A stretch of 64,000 nucleotides of DNA from JAKFEE01 sp036675815 (GCA_036675815.1 JAKFEE010000059.1:55784-119783); one strand, 5' to 3'. Shown: positions 33,172 through 41,924, counted from the stretch's first letter. The notes: a model not told the origin generated them from the letters alone. Made by a program: numbers and translations.

Positions 33172-35367
33172 TCACGTCGGCAACGACGCCGCCGTCTCGA
33201 GGGCGGCGGCAAAGTCCTCGGGCGCCACCGGCGCACCGAGCAGCAGCCCCTGGACCAGGTCGCAGCCGCACCCGCGCAGGAACGCCAGTTGCTCGCGGCT
33301 CTCCACGCCCTGCACCACCACCCGCATGCGCATGGAATGCGCAATGGCGGTGATGGCGGTGATGATCCGCGCATCGTCCGCATCCGCGGCGATGTCCGCC
33401 ATCAGTGAACGGTCAATCTTGAGGACGTCGAACGGCAGCCGCCGCATCTGCGCGAATGACGACGCCCCGGTGCCGAAATCGTCGAGGGCCAGATGCACGC
33501 CCGCCTGCTTGAGATCGGTCAGCACCGGGCGGAAATCCCGCCCCATCGCCGCCTTCTCGCTCACTTCCAGATACAGTGATTCCGGCGGCAGTGCCCGGGC
33601 CTGGAGCGCATCGGTCGCCACCCGTACGAAGCCGGCGCCGGCCAACTGTTCGGCGGCGACGTTCACGCTGACGCCCACATCCGTGTGCCCGGCGTCGCGC
33701 CACGCCCGCAGGTGGCGACAGGCTTCACCCAGGGCCCAGGCACCGAGCGGCACCATGATCCCGCTCGTTGCGGCCAAGGGAAGGAACTGCCCCGGCACCA
33801 CGACGCCGGCGCGCGGGTGATGCCAGCGCAGCAGCGCCTCGCCCAGCACGATTCGGCCGCTCGCCACATGATAGATGGGCTGGAACAGCAGGCGGAATTC
33901 ACCGCGCTCGAGCGCATGCACCATTCCGTCCAGCAACGCCAGTCGCTCGAATGCCTGCTTGTCGACGCGCTCGGAATAGAAGCAGTAGCTGTTCTTGCCC
34001 TGCTTCTTGGCACGGTACATGGCCATGTCGGCGGCGGTGATCAGGCCGTCGACGTCTTCGCCGTCGCCGGGATAATGGCTGATGCCGATGCTGGCGGTAA
34101 TGCCGATGTTGCGGCCATCGAGGTCGAAGGGCGCATTCATGCGCCGCAGGATCTTCTGCGCTACGCCGGCGGCATCATCCAGATCGGCGATCTCGTCGAG
34201 CAGGACGATGAATTCGTCGCCGGCGAGGCGGGCCACGGTGTCGCCCTGCCGCGTGCTCGCCACCAGCCGTGCGCCCACCTCCTGCAGCAACAGGTCGCCG
34301 ACGAAATGCCCATGGCGATCATTGACCTCCTTGAACTGATCGAGATCGACGAACAGCACGGCCACCGGCAGCTTGTGACGCCGCGCCCGCGTCAGCGCGT
34401 GGCGCAGCCGCTCCTGAAGCAAGATACGGTTGGGCAGCGAGGTCAACGGATCGTGATTGAGCTGATGGCTCAGCCGCTCCTCGTTCTGCTTGCGCGCGGT
34501 GATGTCGCTGAATACCGCGACATAGTGGGTGATCTCGCCCCGCGCGTCGCGGACGCTGCCGATGTTCAGCCACTCGACGAAGACTTGGCCATCCTTGCGC
34601 CGGTTCCATATCTCGCCCTGCCACCGCCCGGCGCTCTTGAGGGCCGCGTGCATCCCCTCATAGAAGGCGCGGTCGTGGCGGCCCGATTGCAGCACGCTTG
34701 GCTTCCTGCCGATCACCTCCTCCGGGGTATAGCCGGTCAGTTCGGTGAAGGCTGGATTGACCCGCACGATGATCTCGTGTGCATCGGTGACGAGGATGCC
34801 TTCGGTCGAGCTTTCGAAGACCTTGGCCGCCAGACGCAGGCGCTCGCCGTTCCTGCGGCGCTCCGGCGCCTCGGCCACCGCCATGGTCGCCGCGGCCCGG
34901 CCCGTGGCGTCACGCAGGAACGACAGGTCGAGGCGCAGCGGCCCGCCCTCGCCGCCGCGCTCACGGCAATGGCCGGCGGCGGCGCGGCGGATGGACTGGC
35001 GCATGATGTCCGCCAGGGCGTTTCGCCCCGCCTCCTCGCCGGGGCAGATCAGGAACCCGTCGCCCCCCGCCTCCACGGCGGCCAGCGCCGCGGCGGCCGC
35101 GGCTGGTGCGGCGAGGACGATCAACGGCACCGTCGGCGCGGCGGCGTGAAGCCGAGCCATCCATTCGGCGGTCGCGGCGCCGGCAAGGGCGAGATCGAGA
35201 AACACCACGTCGGGGACGCCCTGCGTCAACGCCGCGATGGCGGCACTCGGGCTGCCGACGGCGGTCACGGCCAGGGCCGGCCCGAGCACGTCGCCCAGGC
35301 CGGCCAGCCGGCCATCGCCCTCGACGGCCAGGACTTTCAGCGATGTGTCGGCGGCTTGGCTGGGCAT
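33172..35367 (-). CDS. REC-PAS-GGDEF-EAL cyclic-di-GMP protein
   Basis: This 731-residue protein has a degenerate receiver domain (1-120; VVFLDLALAGA has one Asp where phosphorylation occurs), a PAS domain (about 170-290; ELTGYTPEEVIGRKPSVLQ), GGDEF (about 300-460) and EAL (about 475-720). The GGDEF signature is AGDEF with the RxxD inhibitory site (RQGD) nine residues before. In the EAL part, EALLRW, DDFGTG and LKIDRS are present, but the glutamate of EGVE is Gln (VVQGVES). The cyclase is probably active and the phosphodiesterase may be weakened. The start is ATG 35367; the longer frame would need a TTG. Confidence 0.85.
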   Translation of the reverse strand: MPSQAADTSLKVLAVEGDGRLAGLGDVLGPALAVTAVGSPSAAIAALTQGVPDVVFLDLALAGAATAEWMARLHAAAPTVPLIVLAAPAAAAAALAAVEAGGDGFLICPGEEAGRNALADIMRQSIRRAAAGHCRERGGEGGPLRLDLSFLRDATGRAAATMAVAEAPERRRNGERLRLAAKVFESSTEGILVTDAHEIIVRVNPAFTELTGYTPEEVIGRKPSVLQSGRHDRAFYEGMHAALKSAGRWQGEIWNRRKDGQVFVEWLNIGSVRDARGEITHYVAVFSDITARKQNEERLSHQLNHDPLTSLPNRILLQERLRHALTRARRHKLPVAVLFVDLDQFKEVNDRHGHFVGDLLLQEVGARLVASTRQGDTVARLAGDEFIVLLDEIADLDDAAGVAQKILRRMNAPFDLDGRNIGITASIGISHYPGDGEDVDGLITAADMAMYRAKKQGKNSYCFYSERVDKQAFERLALLDGMVHALERGEFRLLFQPIYHVASGRIVLGEALLRWHHPRAGVVVPGQFLPLAATSGIMVPLGAWALGEACRHLRAWRDAGHTDVGVSVNVAAEQLAGAGFVRVATDALQARALPPESLYLEVSEKAAMGRDFRPVLTDLKQAGVHLALDDFGTGASSFAQMRRLPFDVLKIDRSLMADIAADADDARIITAITAIAHSMRMRVVVQGVESREQLAFLRGCGCDLVQGLLLGAPVAPEDFAAALETAASLPT

Positions 35368-35421
35368 GGCTTCCCGGTACAAGATACCCCGGGACGAAGG
35401 GGGCGCACCGCACGAACGCGG

Positions 35422-36189
35422 TCAGGTGCCCTTGCGCGGAAGGATGGCGGCCAGCCGCTCGCGCAGGGTCGGCGGCAAGGCTGCCAATAGCCGCACCCCG
35501 GCATGCAGCGGCCACGGGAAAGCGACGCGGGCACGATCGGCGGCAAGGCCGTTGACGATGATGCCGGCGGCGCGCTCGGCACTCATCAGCAAGGGCATGC
35601 GAAAGCTGTTCACCGCCGTCATCGGGCTCGCCACGAAGCCGGGGCAGATCACCGAGACGCCGATCCCCTCCGGCGCCAGCAGGCCGCGCAGCCCCTCGCC
35701 CCACACACGCACCGCCGCCTTGCTGGCGCAATAGGCGGGCGCGCCGGGCAGGCCGGCGAAACCGGCCAGCGAACTCATCACCGCCACCTGTCCGCGCCGC
35801 CTGGCCCGCATCGCCGGCAGGGCCGGCAGCACCGTGTTGATGACGCCATCGACGTTGACGGCGAAGATGCGCGCCGTCTGCTCGGCCGACTCCCCACCGC
35901 CCGCGGTGCCGGCCGAGATGCCGGCGTTGGCGATGACCAGGTCCAGGGGCGCCACCGCCTCGGCCGCGCTCACCCATGCCGCCGTCGCCGCGGCGCGGCA
36001 GACGTCGACGGCGGTGAAGGTGGCGGCGGCGCCGCGCGCCCGGCACGCTTCCGCAACGCCCGCCAGCCGCTGGCGATCACGCCCGCCAAGCGCCAGCGTG
36101 GTGCCGGGCGCGGCGTAGGCCAGCGCCAGCGCCCGGCCGATGCCGCTCGACGCGCCGCTGATCAGGATCGACCGCGGCGACGGTCTCAC
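35422..36189 (-). CDS. Short-chain dehydrogenase/reductase
   Basis: This 255-residue classical SDR has the cofactor motif GASSGIGRALALAYA, the NAG motif (ANAGISAGT), catalytic Ser in MSSLAGFAG and Tyr-Lys in YCASK. The substrate is not evident. The ATG overlaps the stop of the HepT-like gene, so it may be read from the same transcript. Confidence 0.85.
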   Translation of the reverse strand: MRPSPRSILISGASSGIGRALALAYAAPGTTLALGGRDRQRLAGVAEACRARGAAATFTAVDVCRAAATAAWVSAAEAVAPLDLVIANAGISAGTAGGGESAEQTARIFAVNVDGVINTVLPALPAMRARRRGQVAVMSSLAGFAGLPGAPAYCASKAAVRVWGEGLRGLLAPEGIGVSVICPGFVASPMTAVNSFRMPLLMSAERAAGIIVNGLAADRARVAFPWPLHAGVRLLAALPPTLRERLAAILPRKGT

Positions 36190-36536
36190 GGCGCCGCCGG
36201 CTCGCGCAGCAGCGCGCGCAACGGGCCGAGGAGCGGCGGCAGGTCATGGCGCACCGTGCTCCAGACGATGCCGGCATCCACCGAATGGTATTCATGAATC
36301 AGCAGGTTGCGCATCTCGGCCATGTGGCTCCACGGCACCTCGGGGTGGCGTTCGACGATATGGGCCGGTGTGCGGCTGGCCGCTTCGCCGATGATCTCCA
36401 GATTGCGCACGACGGCATCGACGGTGCGGTCGTCCGCGGCGAAGCTGGCCGCGTCGAGGCCGGCGGTGTAGCGGCGGATGCGCTCCAACGCCTCGACCAT
36501 GTCCTCGATGCGCACCCGCCAGTCCTTAGAGAACAC
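36186..36536 (-). CDS. HepT-like RNase toxin (DUF86)
   Basis: This 116-residue HEPN-domain protein has the catalytic motif RX4HXY at Arg76-His81-Tyr83 (MRNLLIHEY). It pairs with the nucleotidyltransferase gene that precedes and overlaps it by 11 bases. In HepT/MntA pairs the nucleotidyltransferase AMPylates the HEPN toxin near this motif to silence it. Motif intact. Confidence 0.85.
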   Translation of the reverse strand: MFSKDWRVRIEDMVEALERIRRYTAGLDAASFAADDRTVDAVVRNLEIIGEAASRTPAHIVERHPEVPWSHMAEMRNLLIHEYHSVDAGIVWSTVRHDLPPLLGPLRALLREPAAP

Positions 36537-36948
36537 GCACCGCCTCCCCCAGGATGCGCGCCCGCAGGCGCGGCTTGATGTTGGCCGCGCTGATCAGGTC
36601 CACCGGGCGGCCGAGCACGCCTTCCAGGGCGTTCTTCAGTTCGACGAACTCGAACAGTCCCTTCGGGCGCCCCGGCGCGAAACTCACCATCAGATCGATG
36701 TCGCTGTCGTTCCGCGCCTCTTCGCGCACCACCGAGCCGAACAGCGACAGGGCGACGACGCCGAAACGCTCGGTGACGTGACGATGCGCCTGCAATTTCT
36801 CGATGACGTCGTCGCGATGCATCGGTGTGCGGCGATGGCTGATGCGCCCGGCATAGCGGCGTACCGCCGCGGCCTTCTCCGGCGGCACCACCACAGTCAC
36901 GTCGACCAGGCCGTAGCGCGGGCGCTTCCTGTCGCGTCGCTCCTTCAT
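36526..36948 (-). CDS. MntA-like nucleotidyltransferase antitoxin with N-terminal extension
   Basis: This 140-residue protein has the MNT-type active site GS at residues 71-72 and the Asp pair in NDSDIDLMV (Asp83, Asp85). The usual protein starts near Met43. The first 42 residues (basic, with VDVTVVVPPEKAAAVRRYAG) look like a ribbon-helix-helix-type DNA-binding start and may be a fusion that adds autoregulation. Alternatively translation begins at Met43. It overlaps the toxin gene downstream. Confidence 0.8.
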   Translation of the reverse strand: MKERRDRKRPRYGLVDVTVVVPPEKAAAVRRYAGRISHRRTPMHRDDVIEKLQAHRHVTERFGVVALSLFGSVVREEARNDSDIDLMVSFAPGRPKGLFEFVELKNALEGVLGRPVDLISAANIKPRLRARILGEAVRVL

Positions 36949-37052
36949 GCGCGGAAGCATAGCCCGACCTCTCCCGCGGCGGAAGGGATGGGATTGTTGC
37001 TGGCGTCACACCCGGTTATAACACTCGCCTCTCCACCAACATGAGGCATGGC

Positions 37053-37943
37053 GTGTCCGTCGCCAGCATGACCGGCTTCGCCCGGGCCACCGGCCACCAC
37101 GGGGCCATCCACTGGACCTGGGAACTGAAAAGCGTCAACGGCCGCGGGCTCGAGGTGCGTTGCCGCCTGCCGCAGGGCTACGAGGCGCTGGAGGTGGCGG
37201 CGCGCGAGGCGGCGGCCAGGCTGCTCAAGCGCGGCAACGTCAATGTCGCGCTGAGCGTCGTGCGCACCAGCGAAACCCCGGCGGTGCGCATCAACGAGCC
37301 GTTGCTGACGCAACTGGCGGCGATGCTGCAGGAGGCCGGCAAGCGCGTGCCCGGCTTCGCCCCTCCCAGCCTCGATTCCCTGCTGGCCATCCGCGGCGTC
37401 GTCGAGGTCGTCGACGAGGAAGAGGACGAGGCGGCCCGCGAGGCGCGACTGGCCGCCGCGCTCGCCGGCCTGGACGAGGCGCTCGATCATCTCGGCACCA
37501 TGCGCCTCGCCGAGGGTACGCGGCTGGCCGAGGTGCTGAGGCGCCAGCTCGACGACGTCGCCCGCCTGACCGCTGCCGCCGAGGCCACCGCCTCGGCTCG
37601 GCCCGAGGCCATGCGCGAGCGCCTCAAAGCCTTGATCGAGGCCCTGCTGCAGGCGTCGCCGGCCCTGCCCGAGGACCGCCTGGCCCAGGAGGCGGCGCTG
37701 CTGGTCGGCAAGGCCGACGTGCGCGAGGAACTCGACCGGCTGAAGGCCCACGTGGCGGCGGCACGCGAGATGCTGGCCGCCGGCGGCGCCATCGGCCGCA
37801 AGCTCGACTTCCTGTGCCAGGAGTTCAACCGCGAGGCCAACACCTTGTGCTCGAAGTCGTCCGACGTCGAGCTGACCCGCATCGGCCTCGACCTCAAGGC
37901 GGTGATCGAACAGTTCCGCGAACAGGTTCAGAACATCGAATGA
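37053..37943 (+). CDS. yicC: YicC-family endoribonuclease
   Basis: This 296-residue protein has the family N-terminus SMTGFARATG and C-terminus QEFNREANTLCSKSSDVELT. YicC proteins act in RNA turnover. The GTG at 37053 has TGAGG seven bases before it, whereas the ATG at 37041 lacks a ribosome site; the GTG is therefore preferred. It is coupled to gmk (ATGA overlap), a common pairing. Confidence 0.88.
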   Translation: MSVASMTGFARATGHHGAIHWTWELKSVNGRGLEVRCRLPQGYEALEVAAREAAARLLKRGNVNVALSVVRTSETPAVRINEPLLTQLAAMLQEAGKRVPGFAPPSLDSLLAIRGVVEVVDEEEDEAAREARLAAALAGLDEALDHLGTMRLAEGTRLAEVLRRQLDDVARLTAAAEATASARPEAMRERLKALIEALLQASPALPEDRLAQEAALLVGKADVREELDRLKAHVAAAREMLAAGGAIGRKLDFLCQEFNREANTLCSKSSDVELTRIGLDLKAVIEQFREQVQNIE

Positions 37944-38611
37944 GCAAGGCCGGCACCATGACCGAACCCGCCGCCCTCCCCGCCATCCAGCGCCGCGGCC
38001 TGATGCTGGTGCTGTCCTCGCCGTCCGGCGCCGGCAAGACCACCATCTCGCGACGGCTGCTCGCACGCGACGGCGGCATCGCCATGTCGGTGTCGGCGAC
38101 GACGCGGCCGCCGCGCCCCGGCGAGGTCGACGGCGTCGACTATCATTTCGTCTCGAACGAGCGCTTCCGCGCCATGATCGAGGCCGGCGAATTCCTCGAA
38201 CACGCCCGCGTCTTCGACAACCACTACGGCACGCCGCGCGGCCCGGTCGAAGCGTCGCTGCGCGCCGGCAATGACGTGCTGTTCGACATCGACTGGCAGG
38301 GCACGCAGCAGTTGAAGGACAAGGCGGGCAACGACTTGGTCAGCATCTTCGTGCTGCCGCCAGCCTTGGCCGAATTGGAGCGCCGCCTGCGCGCCCGCGC
38401 CCAGGATGCCGACGCTGTGGTGGCGAAGCGCATGGCCCGTGCCGCCGACGAGATGAGCCACTGGCCCGAATACGACTACATCATCGTCAATCGCGACCTC
38501 GACGACAGCGTGCGCAGCGTCGCGGCCATCCTGCACGCCGAGCGCCTGAAACGCGCCCGCCAGACCGGCCTCGCCGCCTTCGTCGCCACCTTGCGCGGCG
38601 TCGACGACTGA
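37940..38611 (+). CDS. gmk: Guanylate kinase
   Basis: This 223-residue protein has P-loop SSPSGAGKTT, the GMP-binding TTRPPRPGEVDGVDYHFV, FLEHARVFDNHYGTP and VNRDLDDSV lid region. It converts GMP to GDP with ATP. It is intact and normal in length apart from a short N-terminal extension; Met at 37958 is an alternative start. Confidence 0.95.
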   Translation: MSKAGTMTEPAALPAIQRRGLMLVLSSPSGAGKTTISRRLLARDGGIAMSVSATTRPPRPGEVDGVDYHFVSNERFRAMIEAGEFLEHARVFDNHYGTPRGPVEASLRAGNDVLFDIDWQGTQQLKDKAGNDLVSIFVLPPALAELERRLRARAQDADAVVAKRMARAADEMSHWPEYDYIIVNRDLDDSVRSVAAILHAERLKRARQTGLAAFVATLRGVDD

Positions 38612-38615
38612 CCCC

Positions 38616-38672
38616 TTGGAGCGCGGAGCTCCCCCTCCGCCAATCACCGGCGGACCTGTAGGTCCGCACCCC
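38616..38672. repeat. GGAGCGCGGAGCTCC and GCGGACCTGTAGGTCCGC palindromes
   Basis: This is a third member of the paired palindrome family, here directly after gmk, with the two hairpins in reversed order compared with 16299-16353. Confidence 0.75.
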
Positions 38673-38675
38673 AAA

Positions 38676-38957
38676 TCAGGCCGCGACCAGACGGATTTCC
38701 GGCTTCGTCCCCGTTGCCTCTGCCACCCGCAGCAGCGTCTTCATGCTGGGCAGAACCCGGCCGCTTTCCAGGCGGGCGACGACCGACTGCGTGGTGCCCA
38801 TGCGCTCGGCGAGCTGCGCCTGCGATAGCTTGGCCTCCTTGCGGGCGCCGATGATCGCCGAGGCGATGGCGAACTGCGGCGCAAGAGCCTCGTACTCGGC
38901 GCGCACCTCGGAATCCCGCAGCCATTCGCTCTTCACATCGGACAAGGTCTTCCGCAT
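38676..38957 (-). CDS. XRE-type antitoxin (HigA-like)
   Basis: This 93-residue protein has a C-terminal helix-turn-helix (LSQAQLAERMGTTQSVVARL) and SGRVLPSMKTLLRVAEATG. It follows a RelE/HigB-type toxin remnant and overlaps its stop, so it was the antitoxin of that pair. It looks intact, although the toxin N-terminus is damaged. Confidence 0.8.
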   Translation of the reverse strand: MRKTLSDVKSEWLRDSEVRAEYEALAPQFAIASAIIGARKEAKLSQAQLAERMGTTQSVVARLESGRVLPSMKTLLRVAEATGTKPEIRLVAA

Positions 38958-39262
38958 CACTCCACCTCTTTCGCCCGCCGTCGGGCCAGATCCAACGCCC
39001 GGCCCGGTGTCTTTTGGCTCTTCTTCAGAAAGGCATGCACGACCACCAAGCGCGAGCCCTTGGCAACCACGTAGATCGCCCGACCGATGTTGTCGCGCCC
39101 CGACAGGCGCATTTCCCATAGGCCATTCCCCAACGAGCGGACGTGCGGCATGCCAACGTCCGCTGGTCCATACCGCTCCAGCAGTTCGGCGACACGAATG
39201 AACAATAACCAGCTTCCGCTACCAACAAGCCGTGCGCTCTGTGTGGCGGCGACCTTTGGCAT
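38957..39262 (-). pseudogene. HigB/RelE-type toxin with replaced N-terminus
   Basis: From about 39205 downward the frame matches phage-derived HigB-type RelE toxins (RVAELLERYGPADVGMPHVR, GLWEMRLSGRD, RAIYVVAKG, VVVHAFLKKSQKTP). The usual first 20-25 residues are absent. In their place the open frame runs into unrelated sequence (PKVAATQSARLVGSGSW) that borders a stray norD fragment. The C-terminal two thirds, including the KKSQKTP end, is intact. Probably an inactive remnant produced by recombination at about 39205-39260. Confidence 0.65.
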
Positions 39263-39350
39263 AGCCGCCGCGGCCGAACGGCATGGGGAAAAAAAAACCT
39301 CGGCCTCGTGGGATGCCGATGCCGATACGGGTGTAACAGCCGGCCATGGG
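39258..39350 (-). pseudogene. norD 3' fragment with internal deletion
   Basis: On the minus strand the translation CYTRIGIGIPRGRGFFFPMP followed by FGRGGYAK matches two separate parts of NorD, GYYTRIGTGIR and AYFPMLFGRGGYAI. In the intact gene (40006-41910) these are about 70 codons apart; here they are joined. A run of nine A's (39292-39300) lies in the fragment. It sits about 700 bases beyond the end of the real norD. Confidence 0.75.
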
Positions 39351-39427
39351 CTTGCGGGGGAGCATTGTCCGAGAGTGGACGGATGACCACGTGGTAGCTA
39401 CGATGTAGCCACATAAGGAGGCCGACA

Positions 39428-39694
39428 ATGGCAACCGCTGATACTGTCGTTCGGGCACGGATCGACGCCACCACGAAGCGGGAGGCGGCGGCGGTACTCG
39501 CTGGGATGGGGCTGTCCATCTCCGACGCCATCCGACTGATGCTGGCGAAGGTCGCCCGCGAACACACGCTGCCCTTCGACGTTCGGCCGAATGCCGAAAC
39601 CATCGCAGCCATGGAAGAAGCACGACGCGGCAGCCTGCCGTCGTTCGCCTCGGTCGCCGCTCTCATGGCCGACATGGACCGTGCGGAGGATTGA
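39428..39694 (+). CDS. RelB/DinJ-type antitoxin
   Basis: This 88-residue protein has an N-terminal ribbon-helix-helix (VVRARIDATTKREAAAVLAG, MGLSISDAIRLML) and an acidic toxin-binding tail. AAGGAGG lies 8 bases before the ATG. A repeated GTAGC element (GTAGCTACGATGTAGCCAC, 39394-39412) just upstream is a likely operator. It overlaps the YafQ-like reading frame by 14 bases. Confidence 0.82.
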   Translation: MATADTVVRARIDATTKREAAAVLAGMGLSISDAIRLMLAKVAREHTLPFDVRPNAETIAAMEEARRGSLPSFASVAALMADMDRAED

Positions 39695-39964
39695 GCCCAC
39701 CACCGCTTTTCGGCGGGATTACAAGCGGGTGGCAGCCTCACCGCGGCACCGGGATCTCGCTGGCGTACTGTCCCCGCTATTGGACCTTCTGGCAGCCGAT
39801 GAACCGCTGCCGGCGAAGCACCGGGATCACGCTCTTGCCGGCAACTGGAGCGATTACCGGGAATGCCATGTCAAGCCCGACCTGCTGCTCATCTACCGGA
39901 AGACCGGCATGAGGTGCTGCAGCTCATCCGTCTGGGCTCACATAGCGAGCTTTTCAACAAGTAG
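39681..39964 (+). pseudogene. YafQ-type toxin with C-terminal frameshift
   Basis: Starting at GTG 39681, the frame encodes a YafQ/RelE-like toxin (AFRRDYKRVAASPRHRDLAG, KHRDHALAGNWSDYRECHVK, PDLLLIYRKTG). After codon 39906-39908 the match continues one base out of register as EVLQLIRLGSHSELFNK and a stop at 39964. One base is therefore missing near 39909. The C-terminal catalytic His (SHSELF) is lost in the zero frame, which would run on to 40133 without homology. The toxin is probably dead, unless the base is a sequencing error. Confidence 0.75.
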
Positions 39965-40005
39965 AGCGCTGTTGCCCAGCTCCGTCACGCGTCAGCCCCC
40001 GCGCG

Positions 40006-41910
40006 TCACCCCGTCAGTTGGCGGTAGATCGCCGGCAGCGCCGACGGCAGGCGGGCGACGTCGTCGACGATGGCGTAGCCGCCGCGGCCGAACAGCATGG
40101 GGAAATAGGCCTTGGCCTCGTGGTCGATGGTGACGCCGAACACCGCCATGCCGTCGCGGCGCACCTCCTGCACGGCGCGGCGGGTGTCCTCGACGCCGTA
40201 GCGGCCCTCGTAGTGGTCGACGTCGTTGGGCTTGCCGTCGGTCAGCACGATCAACAGCCGGTGCTTGTTGGGCCGCTCCGCCAACAGGCTGGCGGCGTGG
40301 CGGATGCCGGTGCCGATGCGCGTGTAATAGCCCGGCTTTAGCGCCGAGATGCGACGCACCACCTTGTCGTTCAGCGGCTCGGCGAAATCCTTGACCGTCT
40401 CGATGCGCACCCAGCTGCGCCGGCGCGAGGTGAAGGTGAGGATGGAATGATCGTCGCCGCAGGCGGCAAGGCCGTGCGACAGCACCAGCAGCGCCTCCTT
40501 CTCGACGTCGAGGACGCGGCGGTTCTCCACCCAGGCGTCGGTCGACAGCGACACGTCGACCAGCACCGTCACCGCCATGTCGCGCGCCTGCTTGCGCAAG
40601 GCGAGGTGGATGCGGTCGGAGCCGGTGCCGCTGGCACGCAGGTCGGTACGCGCCCGCACCAGCGCCTCGATGTCGAGCTCATGGCCGTCGACCTGGGCGC
40701 GCAGGACCTCGTGCTTTGGCCGCAGCGCCTCGAACTGGCGGCGCACGCGGCGGATGCGCTGGCGGGCCTCGTCGTCGGGGGTCCAGCGCTCGCCGGTCTC
40801 CGCCGCCACCGCCGTCAGCACGCGGCAATGGTCGCGGTGATAGGCGCGGCGATTGTAATCCCACTCGGGATAGGTCAGCTCGCCGGTGAGCATCGTCGGG
40901 TCGACCGCCTCGGGCGGCAGGTCGAGGTCGAATTTGAGCTTGGTCGCCGGCTTGCCCTGGTGCTCGCTGATGGTGATCTCGTCGAGATCGTCGGCCGCCT
41001 TGGCGGCGTTTTCGTCCTCGTCGTCGTCGGTGGCGCGGTTGATGTTGATCGCCTCGGCCATCGCCAGGATCTTCTCGAAGCGATTGAGCATCAGCGGGTC
41101 GTTGCGCTGCGACTGGTCGGATTTGCGCCGTACCGCGTTGCGCTTGCGCTCGTCCTGGCCGCCCTCGCCGCCGCCGCCCAGTTCGTCGTCGCGGCGCGGC
41201 GTGGTGACGGCCTGGCGGCGGCGGGCCTCGGCCCACAGCGGCACCGCCAGGAACGGCCGGTAGTTGTGCGGCGCCGCCGGCAGCGGCGCGGTGCCGGTCA
41301 CCGCCTGCCACAGGGCACCGTCGGCGGCCGCGCCGCCCAGCAGCGCCATCACCACCGCCTCGACCTCGGCCTCCACCGGCGGCAGGTGGCGCTCGGGGCG
41401 AGCGGCACGCATGGCGGCACTCAGCCGGGCATGGGGCTCGCCCAGGCCGGGGAATTCGGCGAGCACCGCGGCCACGGTGTTCCGCGCCTGGCGCAGGGCC
41501 AGCAGGTCGCGGCGCAACGGGTCGGCCTCGTCGATCGGCGCCAGCGGCATGTGCACGCAATAGGCGGCCAGCCACGAATAGAGGGCGCGGTTGAGTTCGG
41601 CCGCCGGGAACAGCTCGATGCGCGGCGGCAGGAACAGCGTCGCCGAGTCGCGGGCGGGCTTTTCCAGGCGCTCCTCGCCCAGGCCGAGGCGCTGGCGCAG
41701 CCCAAGGCGGTGGCCGCCGGCGGCGGCGGTGGTGCCCGCCAGCTGCACGCCGGGGGCGCCGCCAAGGCCGCGGAAGAACACGGCCAGCGGCCCGCGCACT
41801 TCGTCGAGGCCGACGCCATGCTCGGGATGGCGCGCATAGCTGGCCGTGCCGCCGACCAGGCGGTGCCAGGCCTTGCCGATCGTCTCTTCCATTTCGAGGA
41901 AGGGAAGCAT
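40006..41910 (-). CDS. norD: Nitric oxide reductase activation protein NorD
   Basis: This 634-residue protein has a C-terminal von Willebrand A domain with a MIDAS-like DVSLSTDAW, LVVLTDGKPND-type motif (LIVLTDGKPNDVDHYEG) and the end FGRGGYAIVDDVARLPSALP. The N-terminal two thirds is the NorD-specific helical part with an acidic low-complexity linker (DDDEDENAAKAADDLDE). It works with the NorQ AAA+ ATPase to insert iron or activate NorCB. It is the last gene of norCBQD, separated from norQ by a repeat-filled 147-base gap. Confidence 0.92.
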   Translation of the reverse strand: MLPFLEMEETIGKAWHRLVGGTASYARHPEHGVGLDEVRGPLAVFFRGLGGAPGVQLAGTTAAAGGHRLGLRQRLGLGEERLEKPARDSATLFLPPRIELFPAAELNRALYSWLAAYCVHMPLAPIDEADPLRRDLLALRQARNTVAAVLAEFPGLGEPHARLSAAMRAARPERHLPPVEAEVEAVVMALLGGAAADGALWQAVTGTAPLPAAPHNYRPFLAVPLWAEARRRQAVTTPRRDDELGGGGEGGQDERKRNAVRRKSDQSQRNDPLMLNRFEKILAMAEAININRATDDDEDENAAKAADDLDEITISEHQGKPATKLKFDLDLPPEAVDPTMLTGELTYPEWDYNRRAYHRDHCRVLTAVAAETGERWTPDDEARQRIRRVRRQFEALRPKHEVLRAQVDGHELDIEALVRARTDLRASGTGSDRIHLALRKQARDMAVTVLVDVSLSTDAWVENRRVLDVEKEALLVLSHGLAACGDDHSILTFTSRRRSWVRIETVKDFAEPLNDKVVRRISALKPGYYTRIGTGIRHAASLLAERPNKHRLLIVLTDGKPNDVDHYEGRYGVEDTRRAVQEVRRDGMAVFGVTIDHEAKAYFPMLFGRGGYAIVDDVARLPSALPAIYRQLTG

Positions 41911-41924
41911 GATGCTGTTCCTTG

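Noticed and set aside
35368..35382. Longer start (TTG) for the REC-PAS-GGDEF-EAL gene
   Set aside because: The ATG at 35367 has GGGAAG before it and needs no rare start codon.
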